NCBI GenBank assembly: GCA_023428755.1
Contig: JAEYWX010000015.1
Span: 1-64,000 of the forward strand
Direction: 5' to 3'
DNA from: Bacteroidota bacterium
GTDB taxonomy: Bacteria; Bacteroidota; Bacteroidia; Chitinophagales; Chitinophagaceae
DNA: 64,000 nucleotides
Shown here piece after piece: positions 16,490 through 26,898 of this stretch; within the stretch, counting starts at the first letter, position 1; each line of letters begins with the position of its first letter. Position numbers and translations under genes: made by a program. The notes below the pieces were generated by a model. That model saw only the letters and a list, made by a program, of their open reading frames with translations, made no database searches and was not told the origin of the DNA.

Positions 16490-19132
16490 TCAACCTGCTA
16501 CCGGTTGTGATTTGCTTTTAGGAATACTGTTTCCGTTTTTTTCGTTCCGGAATACAACCACACCATCAAATACATCCACAAGCACGGGTATGCTTTTATC
16601 AATCTCGGCAGCAAGTATTTTGCGGCTTAAAGCGTTCACGATCTCTTTTTGTATCAGTCGTTTTAACGGACGGGCGCCAAATTGCGGATCGAAGCCGTGT
16701 TCAGCCAGGAATTCAAGGGCGTAGTCAGAAAATTCAAGCTGAATTCCATTTTCTGCAACCAGTTTACGGAGATTATTCAGTTGAATACGAATAATTGATT
16801 TGATTTCCTTTCGAAGTAATGGCGCAAACATAATGATTTCATCCACACGATTCAAGAATTCGGGACGAATAGTTTGTCGTAACAATGTCATAACCTCGAG
16901 TTTGGCCCGCTCTGTTGCCGTATCTATTTCATTATCAGTACTTACACCTTCAAATGCCTCGCTGATGAGGTGGCTGCCAATATTGCTGGTCATGATGATG
17001 ATCGTGTTCTTAAAATTCACCACCCGGCCCTTGTTATCTGTAAGGCGGCCATCGTCGAGCACCTGCAACAGCACATTCCATACATCGGGATGAGCTTTCT
17101 CAATTTCATCGAGTAATACCACGCTGTACGGTTTGCGGCGAACGGCTTCTGATAACTGTCCACCCTCATCGTACCCCACATAACCCGGAGGCGCACCCAC
17201 CAACCTGGAAACGGTATGTTTTTCCTGGTACTCACTCATGTCGATCCTTGTCATCATACTCTCATCATCAAACAAATATTCGGCCAGTGCTTTTGCCAGT
17301 TCGGTTTTTCCCACACCGGTTGTGCCGAGGAAAATAAAGGAGCCGATCGGTTTTTTGGGATCGCTCAATCCTGCCCTGCTGCGGCGGATGGCATCTGCAA
17401 CAGCAGTGATGGCTTCATCCTGCCCCACTACACGGTTGTGCAGTTCATCTTCGAGATGCAACAATTTTTCACGTTCGCTCTGCAACATTTTCGATACCGG
17501 GATGCCCGTCATCTTTGCAATGTTTTCAGCAATATCTTCTGCATCTACTTCTTCTTTCAACAAGCGCTTTTCGCTGCTTGCTGCAAGCTGCTTACTTAAC
17601 TCAACAATCAATGCTTCCTGCTCTTTTACTTTTCCGTAACGAATTTCGGCCACTTTTCCATAATCGCCTTCACGTTCAGCACGCTCGGCCGTGAGTTTTA
17701 AATTTTCGATCTCCGCTTTTGCATTTTGCACTTTTTCCACCAATTCTTTCTCTTCTTTCCATTTTGCTTTGAGTGTATCACGTTCAACTGAAAGATTAGC
17801 GATCTCTGTGTTGAGTTCCTTTAATGTAGTTTCATCTTTTTCCCGTTTGATTGCTTCCCTTTCAATTTCCAACTGACGTATCTGGCGCTCCAGTTTATCT
17901 AACTCCTCGGGCATGCTGTTCATTTCCAACCGGAGCTTGGCAGCACTTTCATCGATGAGGTCAATTGCTTTATCGGGCAAGAAACGATCGGTGATATACC
18001 GTGTACTCAATTCAACTGCTGCAATAATTGCTTCGTCTTTGATGCGTACATGGTGATGCGTTTCATAACGATCTTTCAATCCACGTAAAATAGAGATGGC
18101 ATCTTCCACACTTGGTTCATCGATCATTACACGCTGAAAACGACGTTCAAGTGCTTTGTCTTTTTCAAAAAATTTCTGGTATTCATTTAAGGTAGTGGCA
18201 CCAATGGCACGGAGTTCACCTCTTGCCAGTGCAGGCTTTAAGATGTTGGCTGCATCCATGGCACCATCACCTCCGCCTGCACCAACAAGCGTATGAATTT
18301 CATCGATAAACAAAATAATTTCACCATCGCTTGTGGTTACTTCTTTCACCACACTTTTCAAACGTTCTTCAAACTCTCCTTTGTATTTGGCACCGGCGAT
18401 GAGTTGCCCCATGTCCAATGCGTAAATGATTTTTGATTTTAAATTCTCCGGCACATCGCCATTTACAATACGCATGGCCAGTCCTTCGGCAATGGCGGTT
18501 TTACCAACACCGGGTTCTCCCACCAGAATGGGATTGTTCTTACTGCGGCGTGTTAAAATATGCAGCGTTCTGCGAATCTCTTCATCACGACCGATTACAG
18601 GATCTAACTTACCCTGCCTTGCCATTTCAATTAAATTCTTTGCATACTTATTCAATGCATTGAATTGCGTTTCCTGTGTTTGACTTTTTACCGTTTCGCC
18701 TTTGCGTAATTCTTTAATGGCAGTGATCAATCCTTTTTCGGTAAGTCCCGCATCTTTCAAAAGTTTGGCGGTTGAATCATTACCCTGCACAATTGCTAAC
18801 AATAAATGTTCAGGCGTTACGAACTCATCGCCAAAACTTTTCAAGGAAGCACCGGCACGCAACACCACATTGTTTGCTTCCCGACCAATCGATTGAGCCG
18901 CATCGCCACTTGTTTTCGGCAACCGATCAATGGCTTCGTTGAGTTTTGTTTCAACAAGATTGATGGTGACATTATTTTTCTTTAACAGGTATTCCACCGG
19001 ACTATCCTGCTGATCGAGCAATGCTTTGAGAATATGCTCTGTTTCAATGTTAGTGTTCTTTGCATTAAAGGCCAGTTGTTGTGCCTGTTGAACGGCTTCG
19101 GCTGCTTTAATGGTAAAATTTCCTAAGTTCAT
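16490..19132 (-). CDS. clpB: ClpB disaggregase
   Basis: 880 residues, usual length. ClpB is a hexameric AAA+ chaperone that pulls proteins out of aggregates together with DnaK. Visible in order are a double Clp_N domain (about 1-145), NBD1 with Walker A GEPGVGKT (205-212) and Walker B ILFIDEIHT, and the long M-domain coiled coil (about 410-530) that separates ClpB from ClpA/ClpC. NBD2 follows with Walker A GTTGVGKT (about 606-613), VVLLDEIEKAHP and the ClpB C-terminal domain (FDPQFGARPLKRLIQ). A DsbA-fold gene follows on the same strand. No CIRCE-like operator is seen. Confidence 0.97.
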   Translation of the reverse strand: MNLGNFTIKAAEAVQQAQQLAFNAKNTNIETEHILKALLDQQDSPVEYLLKKNNVTINLVETKLNEAIDRLPKTSGDAAQSIGREANNVVLRAGASLKSFGDEFVTPEHLLLAIVQGNDSTAKLLKDAGLTEKGLITAIKELRKGETVKSQTQETQFNALNKYAKNLIEMARQGKLDPVIGRDEEIRRTLHILTRRSKNNPILVGEPGVGKTAIAEGLAMRIVNGDVPENLKSKIIYALDMGQLIAGAKYKGEFEERLKSVVKEVTTSDGEIILFIDEIHTLVGAGGGDGAMDAANILKPALARGELRAIGATTLNEYQKFFEKDKALERRFQRVMIDEPSVEDAISILRGLKDRYETHHHVRIKDEAIIAAVELSTRYITDRFLPDKAIDLIDESAAKLRLEMNSMPEELDKLERQIRQLEIEREAIKREKDETTLKELNTEIANLSVERDTLKAKWKEEKELVEKVQNAKAEIENLKLTAERAEREGDYGKVAEIRYGKVKEQEALIVELSKQLAASSEKRLLKEEVDAEDIAENIAKMTGIPVSKMLQSEREKLLHLEDELHNRVVGQDEAITAVADAIRRSRAGLSDPKKPIGSFIFLGTTGVGKTELAKALAEYLFDDESMMTRIDMSEYQEKHTVSRLVGAPPGYVGYDEGGQLSEAVRRKPYSVVLLDEIEKAHPDVWNVLLQVLDDGRLTDNKGRVVNFKNTIIIMTSNIGSHLISEAFEGVSTDNEIDTATERAKLEVMTLLRQTIRPEFLNRVDEIIMFAPLLRKEIKSIIRIQLNNLRKLVAENGIQLEFSDYALEFLAEHGFDPQFGARPLKRLIQKEIVNALSRKILAAEIDKSIPVLVDVFDGVVVFRNEKNGNSIPKSKSQPVAG

Positions 19133-19358
19133 ATAGTGTTTTTAATGTTTTTGATTTTCAATTATCCATTTCAGATTTCAGATTGGCGATTGCAGATTTC
19201 CAAGTCTTTCATCTTTGTTAAACATTCTCCCAACCTGCAAAAGCTCATCTTCCTTCCATCGTTTCAAGTAAATTTGACTATTCAAGGCCATGAACCATGA
19301 TCAATCAACTATGAACAGTACAACTCAAACCACTATCCAATTCAAAAATTCAGAAAGA

Positions 19359-20504
19359 ATGTCACTTAAATCATTGAAAATCCGCCCCAAAGTCAGTGCC
19401 CTATTGATTTTCCTGTTATTATTTCAGGTGGGCTTTGCCCAACAGAATTTCAGTAAAGTGAATGACTGGCTGATCAAGAATGTGCCTGATCTTGGCGGAC
19501 GTGCTGTATTGATGATCTACAAGGATGGAAAGATCGTGTACAGCGAAAGCATAAACAACCTGAGCAAACAACAACAAACAAAAGAAAAGATCAAAGCCAA
19601 AGTAAAAGGTCAGGATGCGGAAGATGCCTTGCAGGATTATACCACTACCACCCGTGAACGCATTGCCAGCAGCAGCAAGTGGCTGACCGCTGCGTTGCTG
19701 ATGACTTATATTGATGAGAACAAAGTGCGGCTAACCGACTCCGTTGGTAAATTTTTACCTGTAATGACGAAGTATGGAAAAGGTGGGATTAAAGTGTGGC
19801 AATGTTTAAATCATACAACAGGCATTAAGAGTAGCGGATTACGTGATATGCTGTCAGGTATGCGAAATGTAAAAACAATGTTTGAATCCATTGAACAGAT
19901 AGCGATGCTGCCAATGGAAGGAACACCGGGCAAATATTTCCATTACAGCAATACCGGTTTACAGCTGATTGCTGCCATCATTGAAAAAGTAAGTGAGAAA
20001 GATTTTGAAACAGCATTTAAAGAACGTATTGCTGATCCACTGGAAATGAAGAATACCGATTTTGGAAAAACCGGCGTGCCACTGGCTGCAGGCGGTGCTT
20101 ACAGCACACCCGAAGATTATATGAATTTCCTGGTGATGCTGTTGAATGAAGGTGAATTTAATGGCAAACGAATCATCAGCAAAGCATTGGTGAATGAAAT
20201 GCAGAAGAACAGGATGGGCCGTGATGTGGAGCGTGCCTATGCGCCGGAAGAAGCCGGCAACTGGGGCTATGGTTTTGGTGCATGGATCATGGATGCACCA
20301 CTGGCCATCAGTGAAAAAAAAGATGCCATGCCTGTATCAAAACGTGGAGTGGCTGTTACAAGCCCCGGTTTGTTTGGCAGCTTTCCGTGGATCGATAACG
20401 ACAAACAATACTGTGCATTTTTATTTGTACACAACTTAAAGAACAAAGGACGACATACACGTTATACTGAACTGAAAGAAATTGTGGACAATGTGATGCG
20501 GTAG
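19359..20504 (+). CDS. Secreted serine hydrolase, beta-lactamase/class C family (active site intact)
   Basis: About 381 residues from the ATG at 19359, preferred because a signal peptide (ALLIFLLLFQVGFAQ) follows. An ATG at 19290 would add 23 residues encoded by a low-complexity tract. The domain is of the penicillin-binding/class C beta-lactamase fold: nucleophile motif SSSK (in ASSSKWLTAALLM), second motif YSN (in FHYSNTGLQLI), and HTTG in the helical part. These enzymes hydrolyse peptides or esters and only some act on beta-lactams. A paralogue with a degraded active site lies at 31815-32828. Confidence 0.88.
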   Translation: MSLKSLKIRPKVSALLIFLLLFQVGFAQQNFSKVNDWLIKNVPDLGGRAVLMIYKDGKIVYSESINNLSKQQQTKEKIKAKVKGQDAEDALQDYTTTTRERIASSSKWLTAALLMTYIDENKVRLTDSVGKFLPVMTKYGKGGIKVWQCLNHTTGIKSSGLRDMLSGMRNVKTMFESIEQIAMLPMEGTPGKYFHYSNTGLQLIAAIIEKVSEKDFETAFKERIADPLEMKNTDFGKTGVPLAAGGAYSTPEDYMNFLVMLLNEGEFNGKRIISKALVNEMQKNRMGRDVERAYAPEEAGNWGYGFGAWIMDAPLAISEKKDAMPVSKRGVAVTSPGLFGSFPWIDNDKQYCAFLFVHNLKNKGRHTRYTELKEIVDNVMR

Positions 20505-20774
20505 AAAAGAAATAAAAAAGAAACCGGTTCATCATTGCAAAAAAACATTTTAAGAAATAGTTCTTGGGATCTGCCATATTCAGGAGTCTGCCTGCATTTT
20601 AATACATTCAAGAATTTAGTCTCTCTACCTTACCTACCTTCACTATCCGTGGTCTTATATGAATTTATGAGAGCTCGAGTAAATCCGTAAATACAAAAAA
20701 GCACCTATTAAAAAATGGAATTGTACTGAAAATGAATAACATTCCAAACTACAATACAGCAAAGTAGCGGAATG

Positions 20775-20782
20775 TAGTTTTG
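20775..20782 (+). promoter_or_regulatory. TAGTTTTG promoter -7 box
   Basis: An exact TAnnTTTG match 17 bases before the ATG at 20800. The rest of 20505-20774 shows no gene or clear terminator. Confidence 0.55.
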
Positions 20783-20799
20783 CACAAATCCATTATCCA

Positions 20800-23229
20800 A
20801 TGAAACAGTTTCTTACCCTTTTCATGTATGTATGTATCGCAAACACAGCTTTTGCGCAAGCTCCCACTATTACTACAAATTTTGGCTTACCTATAGCACC
20901 TGGACGTGGTGTTGCTTACGGCAACAGCGTATATGTGGGATTGGTTAATAACAATATCTACCGTTCTGCAAACGGAGAAAGTTGGATCAGATCAACGAGC
21001 GTTACTATTCCGGCGGGCAATTACAATAACATTAGTTTCGGTGCTGGTTTATTTGTAATAGTTGGTAATGGTGGTTTACTGTTTACGTCTCCTGATGGCA
21101 TTACATGGACCACACGTACTTCCGGAACAACAAATCCGCTTCACAATATCGAATTTATCAACAGCAAGTTTTATGCAGTTGGGAATAACGCAACACTAAT
21201 TACGTCTGGAGATGGTATCAGCTGGTCAACTGTAACTATCGGAACCGGACTGGCGAACGATCAGTTTCTGAACATCACTTACGGAAACAGTATGTTTGTA
21301 ATAGGGGTCAGAGAAAACAGTACCGGGAACCTTATTATTTACCGCTCGGCAACTGCATCATCCAACACATGGACGAAACAAAACCTGGGGTTTGCCAGTA
21401 TAAACAAAGTTCAATACCTGAAAGATCGTTTTTTTGTGTTTACTTCCGGAACTGCAGTGTATACATCTACTAATGGAAGCACCTGGACAAACAGCACCGC
21501 TTCCATGCCCTTAACACTTCCGAACTCTTCCACACAAACCATCGGCTCACCCAACCAGACATTTCATGGTATTTATGACGGATCAAAAATTTATCTCTTC
21601 GGCTATTCGAATTATCATTTAAGTTATGGCTCCATTTTTTCTTCAACCGACGGTGTAAACTTTACATTAGAACCCAGAACAGCATATATTGTAGCGCAGG
21701 GTTCTGCGTTCATCAACAACCGATACTTTCAATTTGGAAATGAAGGCATCGTGTCTTCTGTAAATGGTACATCATACAAATATCCCGGTGGCAACTTTTA
21801 TTCAGTAGCATCGAGCGGAACAGCATATGTGGGAGTAGGGATGATAGGGTCTGCCGGTATTACTTTCCACTCTCCTGACTTTAATAACTGGACTGAAAAC
21901 ACACCGGGCATCATTAATGAATTATATGCTGTAGTGTACAACGGATCAAAATTTGTTGCTGCAGGTGAGGGCATTGTGCTTGAATCAATCGACAATGGAG
22001 AAACATGGTCTACAATTGCCACTCCTGATGATGTTATCACAGCCATGACTTATGGATCTTCGAAATACATTTCAGCAGGCTATGATATTAATACCTACCA
22101 GGCAAAAATTATGTATTCGGCTGATGCCGTTAACTGGACAGTAGCCAGCACGGCAGACAATTACTACTTCCGTGTAAAATATGAAAACGGAAATTATTTT
22201 GCGTTTGGATATGATAATGCTTCATATACCGGCATTATCATGCATTCGCCAGATGGAGTGAATTGGTCTAACATAACTCCCAACCTGCCATATGATGTTG
22301 CTTATTTTAGCGATGTTGTATTTGATGGGATTAAATATCATTTCATGGGTGTAGAATTTGCAGATCTTACAAACTACGTTTATGACGACTTCTTTTCTGT
22401 ATCAACAGCTACCCTCAACGACCCTGGTTCATTTACAAACAAGGGCAGTATTACCTCTGCACCTGTTGGTGCACAGCTAGGTGGAATGTGGGGCGAAGGT
22501 GTATTTGCATACAGTAACGGACATTTTGTTGGAACGATGGTAGATATAAACACGAATGAAGCCTTTTCCGTTTACTCCAACAACGGAACAAGCTGGACAG
22601 CCGAAGCATTAGGAGAAACAGGTGCTGCAATGGGAATGATAAATGAAGGAAATACATTTCATTTTCTTGGCACCAACGACTCTAAGATTACCATGAGTTA
22701 TGCTGGCAGCACGTTACCGGTAACATTCCTTGAATTCAATGCCATTTTGCGAAACAATCAATCATTGCTCAACTGGAAAACCGCTCAGGAAACAGACGCA
22801 AAAGATTTTGTGATTGAGCATAGCTCTAATGGACGCAGCTGGAGAGAAATTGGCACAAAAGCAGCAACTGGCAACAGCAATACTACACAGGTTTACCAGT
22901 TTACACATATCTCCCCTGCCACCGGCATTAACTATTATCGCTTGCAGCAAAGAGATATAAGCGGACAATCAACCTACAGTAAAACCGCAACTGTTCTCGT
23001 AAAAGCAAAAGCCGGAACTGTTCTTGTTTATCCAAATCCTGTTACCAACGGGCAACTGAATCTTCAAACAACAGAATCAGGCGCAATTCAAGTTTATAAC
23101 AGTATGGGAGTATTAGTAATACAACAACAAGTAAAAGCGGGAACACAGCAGATTAATGTGAGCCAACTGCCGAAAGGATTTTACACCTTACGATTCCAAA
23201 TGGAAACAATTAAGATACTGATTCAGTAA
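20800..23229 (+). CDS. Secreted propeller-like protein with T9SS type A sorting domain
   Basis: 809 residues. A Sec signal peptide (about 1-20, ending AFAQA) is followed by about twelve repeats of the form 'SxDGxxWT/S' (for example SPDGITWTT, SGDGISWST, STNGSTWTN). These resemble sialidase/BNR or photosynthesis-stability-factor propeller blades. After about residue 640 there is a beta-sandwich region (LLNWKTAQETDAKDFVIEHSS) and a C-terminal sorting domain (VYPNPVTNGQLNLQT ... LPKGFYTLRFQ) typical of type IX secretion cargo, so the protein should be surface-exposed or released. Ligand unknown. A strong hairpin terminator follows. Confidence 0.88.
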   Translation: MKQFLTLFMYVCIANTAFAQAPTITTNFGLPIAPGRGVAYGNSVYVGLVNNNIYRSANGESWIRSTSVTIPAGNYNNISFGAGLFVIVGNGGLLFTSPDGITWTTRTSGTTNPLHNIEFINSKFYAVGNNATLITSGDGISWSTVTIGTGLANDQFLNITYGNSMFVIGVRENSTGNLIIYRSATASSNTWTKQNLGFASINKVQYLKDRFFVFTSGTAVYTSTNGSTWTNSTASMPLTLPNSSTQTIGSPNQTFHGIYDGSKIYLFGYSNYHLSYGSIFSSTDGVNFTLEPRTAYIVAQGSAFINNRYFQFGNEGIVSSVNGTSYKYPGGNFYSVASSGTAYVGVGMIGSAGITFHSPDFNNWTENTPGIINELYAVVYNGSKFVAAGEGIVLESIDNGETWSTIATPDDVITAMTYGSSKYISAGYDINTYQAKIMYSADAVNWTVASTADNYYFRVKYENGNYFAFGYDNASYTGIIMHSPDGVNWSNITPNLPYDVAYFSDVVFDGIKYHFMGVEFADLTNYVYDDFFSVSTATLNDPGSFTNKGSITSAPVGAQLGGMWGEGVFAYSNGHFVGTMVDINTNEAFSVYSNNGTSWTAEALGETGAAMGMINEGNTFHFLGTNDSKITMSYAGSTLPVTFLEFNAILRNNQSLLNWKTAQETDAKDFVIEHSSNGRSWREIGTKAATGNSNTTQVYQFTHISPATGINYYRLQQRDISGQSTYSKTATVLVKAKAGTVLVYPNPVTNGQLNLQTTESGAIQVYNSMGVLVIQQQVKAGTQQINVSQLPKGFYTLRFQMETIKILIQ

Positions 23230-23251
23230 CCGCCCGGAATGTTACTTCTAT

Positions 23252-23283
23252 AACAAAGCCTGCAATGTATTGCAGGCTTTGTT
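23252..23283 (+). terminator. Strong hairpin after the propeller gene
   Basis: A perfect 14-bp stem, AACAAAGCCTGCAA (23252-23265) with its complement at 23270-23283, and a TGTA loop. The following T run is short, so termination strength is uncertain. Confidence 0.65.
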
Positions 23284-23538
23284 ATTACAGCAACTGTTAG
23301 TGCCGCTATGGGTACATGTTTTTACTTAGTAAAATTACTCATAGAAGACAACTTCTTGTTATTCATATAAATATCTTTAATATTGTTATAATCTTTACAT
23401 CCCTTTATCCAACAAATTATCATGCATCATCAATTTATTGCTATCGACCAACCGGATACTACCTAAACCAAGCTGTCTCTAAAACCGCCGTCATTATTGT
23501 TCCTTATTATTACAGTGCGTAAACTTTAGCGACAAAAA
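23284..23538. other. Gene-free leader of the second PAS kinase
   Basis: 255 bases. A 68-codon open frame at 23316-23522 has no family resemblance and unconvincing codon use. I see no exact promoter box or RNA structure. Confidence 0.4.
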
Positions 23539-25869
23539 TTGAATACCAACAGTACACTTTTCTTCAAAGCATCTGCACTATTTGTAATTGCAGTAGGGCT
23601 GCTTGTATTAACCGGATGGCAAGCAGATTCCATTATTTTAAAAAAAGTATTGCCACTAACTGTTGCAATGAATCCCATGGCCGCTGTAGCCTTTGTTCTT
23701 TCGGGATGTTCCTTTTTTCTGTTACTTCAACCAAACCGAACAATTAATCAACAACGTACAGCGATTTTCCTGAGTTTGCTGGTCGCACTTATTGCAATCG
23801 TTAAGATAGCAGCTACCCTCAATTTCTTTGATGCAGGTATTGACCGTTTGCTTTTTGCCCGCAAAGTAGATACCACCATTTATAATGGAAAGCCCAGCTT
23901 CATTACCCTCAATACAGCTATTGCTTTTGTACTCATCGGCATTTCACTTCTTTGCATGGCTTTGCAACGAATAAAAGCACTGCAATGGTTTACATTACCG
24001 GTTACAGCAATTGGTTTACTCTCTGTAATTGGATACAGTTATCATATCAGTTCGTTTTACAGTGAAACGTCGTTTGTACCTATGTCGATGCACAGCGGTG
24101 TTTGTTTTTTTGTGCTATCGTTAGCTATACTTTTTGCAAACAGCAACACAGGTTTCATGGCGCAGGTTACGCACTTACATGCCGGCGGCCAGGCAGCCCG
24201 TTTCCTTTTACCTGCTGCTGTATTGGTACCGTCGGTACTGGGTTATTTGGTGTTGAATGGTGTGTTGCACGAACGTTTCTCCATTGCTGTTTGGATGTCG
24301 TTGTTTGTAACAGCCATCATTTTACTTTTTGGTTTTTTAGTTTGGGTAGCAGCTTACAGTATCAATAAAGTGGAAACCGAACGGCAAAAAGAAAAACAAG
24401 TTACAGAAGAAAAACTGAAACAGTTTAACCAGGAACTGGAAAAGCAGGTACAGCAACAAACAAAACTGATCCTTGAAAAAGAACAACAGTTTCGTTTCTT
24501 AATGGAAAATATGCAGGAGGGCGTTCAACTGCTGGGGCTTGATTGGCGTTATCTTTTCGTCAACAACTCATTCGTTAAACAAAGCAGGCGTTTGGCCGAA
24601 GAAGAATTTGTAGGAGTAAGATTTACTGATAAATTTCCCGGCATTGAAAAAACGGCATTGTATACAACGCTGCAGAAATGCATGACGGAGCGTGCAGCAG
24701 CACAACTTGAAAATGAATATGAATTTCCTGACGGAACAAAGGCATGGTTCCAATTGAGCATACAACCCGTACCGGAAGGTTTATTTATTCTTTCAAAAGA
24801 CATTACAACACACAAAAAGGCTGAACAGGAAATTCACGAATCGCAGCAACGTTATCATACATTGATGAATAGCGTAGAAGGGATTGTATGGGAAGCCGAT
24901 GCACAAACACTGGCATTCAGTTTTGTAAGCCAACAGGCGGAACGATTATTGGGCTATCCCATTGAACGTTGGATCAACGAACCTGATTTTTGGCCCCAAC
25001 ACATTTATGAAGATGACCGTACTTGGGCTGTCAACTACTGTGCAAAAAGTACCAGCCAAGGGAAATCGCACCAGTTTGAATATCGCATGGTTGCAGCCGA
25101 TGGCAGAATTGTATGGCTGCGTGATATTGTTGCGGTAACAATGGAAAATAACATCCCCGTTCGGCTGAGTGGTATTATGGTAGATATTACTGAAACCAAA
25201 AAGATGGAAGCGGAGCTGTCGAAAAAAATGTTATCGGAGCAAAAGTTAACAACTGAAATAACCATACTGGCGCAGGAAAAGGAACGGAACGAACTCGGAC
25301 TTGAGCTGCACGATAATATCAACCAGTTGCTGAGTGTTGTAAAACTGTATCTCGGCATTGCAAAAAATGAAGAAACCTATAACCGTGAGATCATTGATAA
25401 ATGTTACAGCCATTTGGAAGAAGCAATGACAGAGATCCGAACACTATCGCATTCACTGGTAACACCTACTCTCGGGGAAGATGGACTGAAAGATGCATTG
25501 AAAGATTTAATTGACAGTGTACCACCGGCCAATAACATACGTATTGTTTTATGCATTGATGAGAAATATGATTCACTGGAAGTGGATAAAAACAAAGAAT
25601 TGATGATCTACCGTATTGTGCAGGAACAACTGAGTAATATCATCAAATATGCAAAAGCAAGTGATGTAACCATTTCATTAAAACCGCAAAACGAAATACT
25701 TTATTTATCTGTTGCAGATAACGGTGTGGGCTTTGATACCGAGCAAACATCGGGCAAAGGGATTGGTTTAAAAAATATCAATACAAGAGTTGGCTATTAT
25801 GCCGGTGAAATGAAAATAACGGCTGCTCCGGGTAAAGGCTGCACACTGGAAGTATCTATCCCCAATTAA
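23539..25869 (+). CDS. Membrane PAS-PAS histidine kinase, HisKA_3 type
   Basis: 776 residues starting at TTG 23539; no ATG lies near the conserved start of the membrane domain. Eight hydrophobic helices (residues about 9-270) form an N-terminal sensor region. A coiled coil (about 275-310) precedes two PAS domains (about 315-425, FLMENMQEGVQLLGL; about 435-555, LMNSVEGIVWEADAQ, ending in a PAC-like block). Then come the HisKA_3 helix with the phospho-acceptor His (NELGLELHDNINQLL) and the HATPase_c with DNGVGF and GIGLKNINTRVGYY. No response regulator is adjacent. It is the membrane-bound counterpart of the soluble kinase at 1664-2710. Confidence 0.88.
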   Translation: MNTNSTLFFKASALFVIAVGLLVLTGWQADSIILKKVLPLTVAMNPMAAVAFVLSGCSFFLLLQPNRTINQQRTAIFLSLLVALIAIVKIAATLNFFDAGIDRLLFARKVDTTIYNGKPSFITLNTAIAFVLIGISLLCMALQRIKALQWFTLPVTAIGLLSVIGYSYHISSFYSETSFVPMSMHSGVCFFVLSLAILFANSNTGFMAQVTHLHAGGQAARFLLPAAVLVPSVLGYLVLNGVLHERFSIAVWMSLFVTAIILLFGFLVWVAAYSINKVETERQKEKQVTEEKLKQFNQELEKQVQQQTKLILEKEQQFRFLMENMQEGVQLLGLDWRYLFVNNSFVKQSRRLAEEEFVGVRFTDKFPGIEKTALYTTLQKCMTERAAAQLENEYEFPDGTKAWFQLSIQPVPEGLFILSKDITTHKKAEQEIHESQQRYHTLMNSVEGIVWEADAQTLAFSFVSQQAERLLGYPIERWINEPDFWPQHIYEDDRTWAVNYCAKSTSQGKSHQFEYRMVAADGRIVWLRDIVAVTMENNIPVRLSGIMVDITETKKMEAELSKKMLSEQKLTTEITILAQEKERNELGLELHDNINQLLSVVKLYLGIAKNEETYNREIIDKCYSHLEEAMTEIRTLSHSLVTPTLGEDGLKDALKDLIDSVPPANNIRIVLCIDEKYDSLEVDKNKELMIYRIVQEQLSNIIKYAKASDVTISLKPQNEILYLSVADNGVGFDTEQTSGKGIGLKNINTRVGYYAGEMKITAAPGKGCTLEVSIPN

Positions 25870-25950
25870 CCCTGTCTTGCTAAGCTCTTCATCGTTTCCC
25901 GTTTAAAATGTTGTAACTTACTCATATCACATACATTTAATCATTCAGCA

Positions 25951-26757
25951 ATGAGATATTGTTTTTTCGCTTTACTGTGGATGATGGCTGGCTGCAGCGA
26001 ACCGGCAGAAAAAGAATCATTGGCGCAAGTATTAGCTGCAGGCAAATGGATCGACCTCAGTCATGATTTTTCAGCCGCAACAATTTACTGGCCCAATAAC
26101 CCAACCGGGTTTCAGTTAGATACACAATTCAATGGCATAACTGCCGGTGGATTTTATTATTCGTCAAACGCATTCTACTCACCTGAACATGGCGGCACAC
26201 ATTTAGATGCACCTGTACATTTTGCAAAAGGCAAATGGAGCACCGATGAAATTCCTTTGGATCAGTTAACCGGCGAAGCGGTGATCATTGATGTAAGTGC
26301 TAAAACAAAAAACAACCCTGACTATCAAATCACCGAAGCAGATATTACGAATTGGGAAAAAACAAACGGAGCTATACCTGCCAATGCCATTGTACTATTT
26401 CATACCGGCTGGGCTGCATTTTATCCTGATGCTGCAACATATCTTGGCACAGCTGCCAAAGGCGAGGCGGCAACAGCTGATCTGCATTTCCCGGGCATAC
26501 ATCCAAAAACTGCAAGCTGGCTTCTTCAAAACCGAACCATCAAAGCAGTAGGGATTGATGTAGCCAGTATTGATTATGGTCAATCAAAAGATTTCAAAAC
26601 ACATCAACTCCTATACGAAAAAAACATACCCGGTTTTGAAAATCTTACCAACCTTCATTCGTTACCGGCAACCGGCACCTATGTTATTGCATTACCTATG
26701 AAAATAAAAGACGGCAGCGGCGGACCATTGCGAATGATTGCGTGGGTGAAGAAGTAA
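25951..26757 (+). CDS. Cyclase-family lipoprotein (kynurenine formamidase-like fold)
   Basis: 268 residues. A short lipobox signal peptide (LLWMMAGC, Cys at about 15) is followed by a cyclase-family metal hydrolase domain. The metal-binding signature HGGTHLDAPVHF (about residues 78-89) and the distal VGIDVASIDYG block are intact. The family includes arylformamidase and isatin hydrolase, which are cytoplasmic; a lipid-anchored version suggests a substrate in the periplasm (inference). The next gene, 141 bases downstream on the same strand, encodes an OmpA-type envelope protein. Confidence 0.85.
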   Translation: MRYCFFALLWMMAGCSEPAEKESLAQVLAAGKWIDLSHDFSAATIYWPNNPTGFQLDTQFNGITAGGFYYSSNAFYSPEHGGTHLDAPVHFAKGKWSTDEIPLDQLTGEAVIIDVSAKTKNNPDYQITEADITNWEKTNGAIPANAIVLFHTGWAAFYPDAATYLGTAAKGEAATADLHFPGIHPKTASWLLQNRTIKAVGIDVASIDYGQSKDFKTHQLLYEKNIPGFENLTNLHSLPATGTYVIALPMKIKDGSGGPLRMIAWVKK

Positions 26758-26898
26758 ACTCAATTTACATCAATCTCAGAATATCCAGACTTTGCATGCA
26801 AGTGATCTTTCTGAATGAAAGATTTACGCAGTTGTTACGTTATTCTACTATTTCTCAGCTCTTCAATTTGCTGTAGTTTAGCAGCAAATCCATAACCC

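Noticed and set aside
19359..20504. A true beta-lactamase resistance gene.
   Set aside because: SxxK and YSN also occur in peptidases and esterases of this fold; nothing marks it as a resistance enzyme.
23316..23522. A 68-codon open frame before the second PAS kinase.
   Set aside because: No family resemblance, no promoter box of its own, and composition like the surrounding non-coding DNA.
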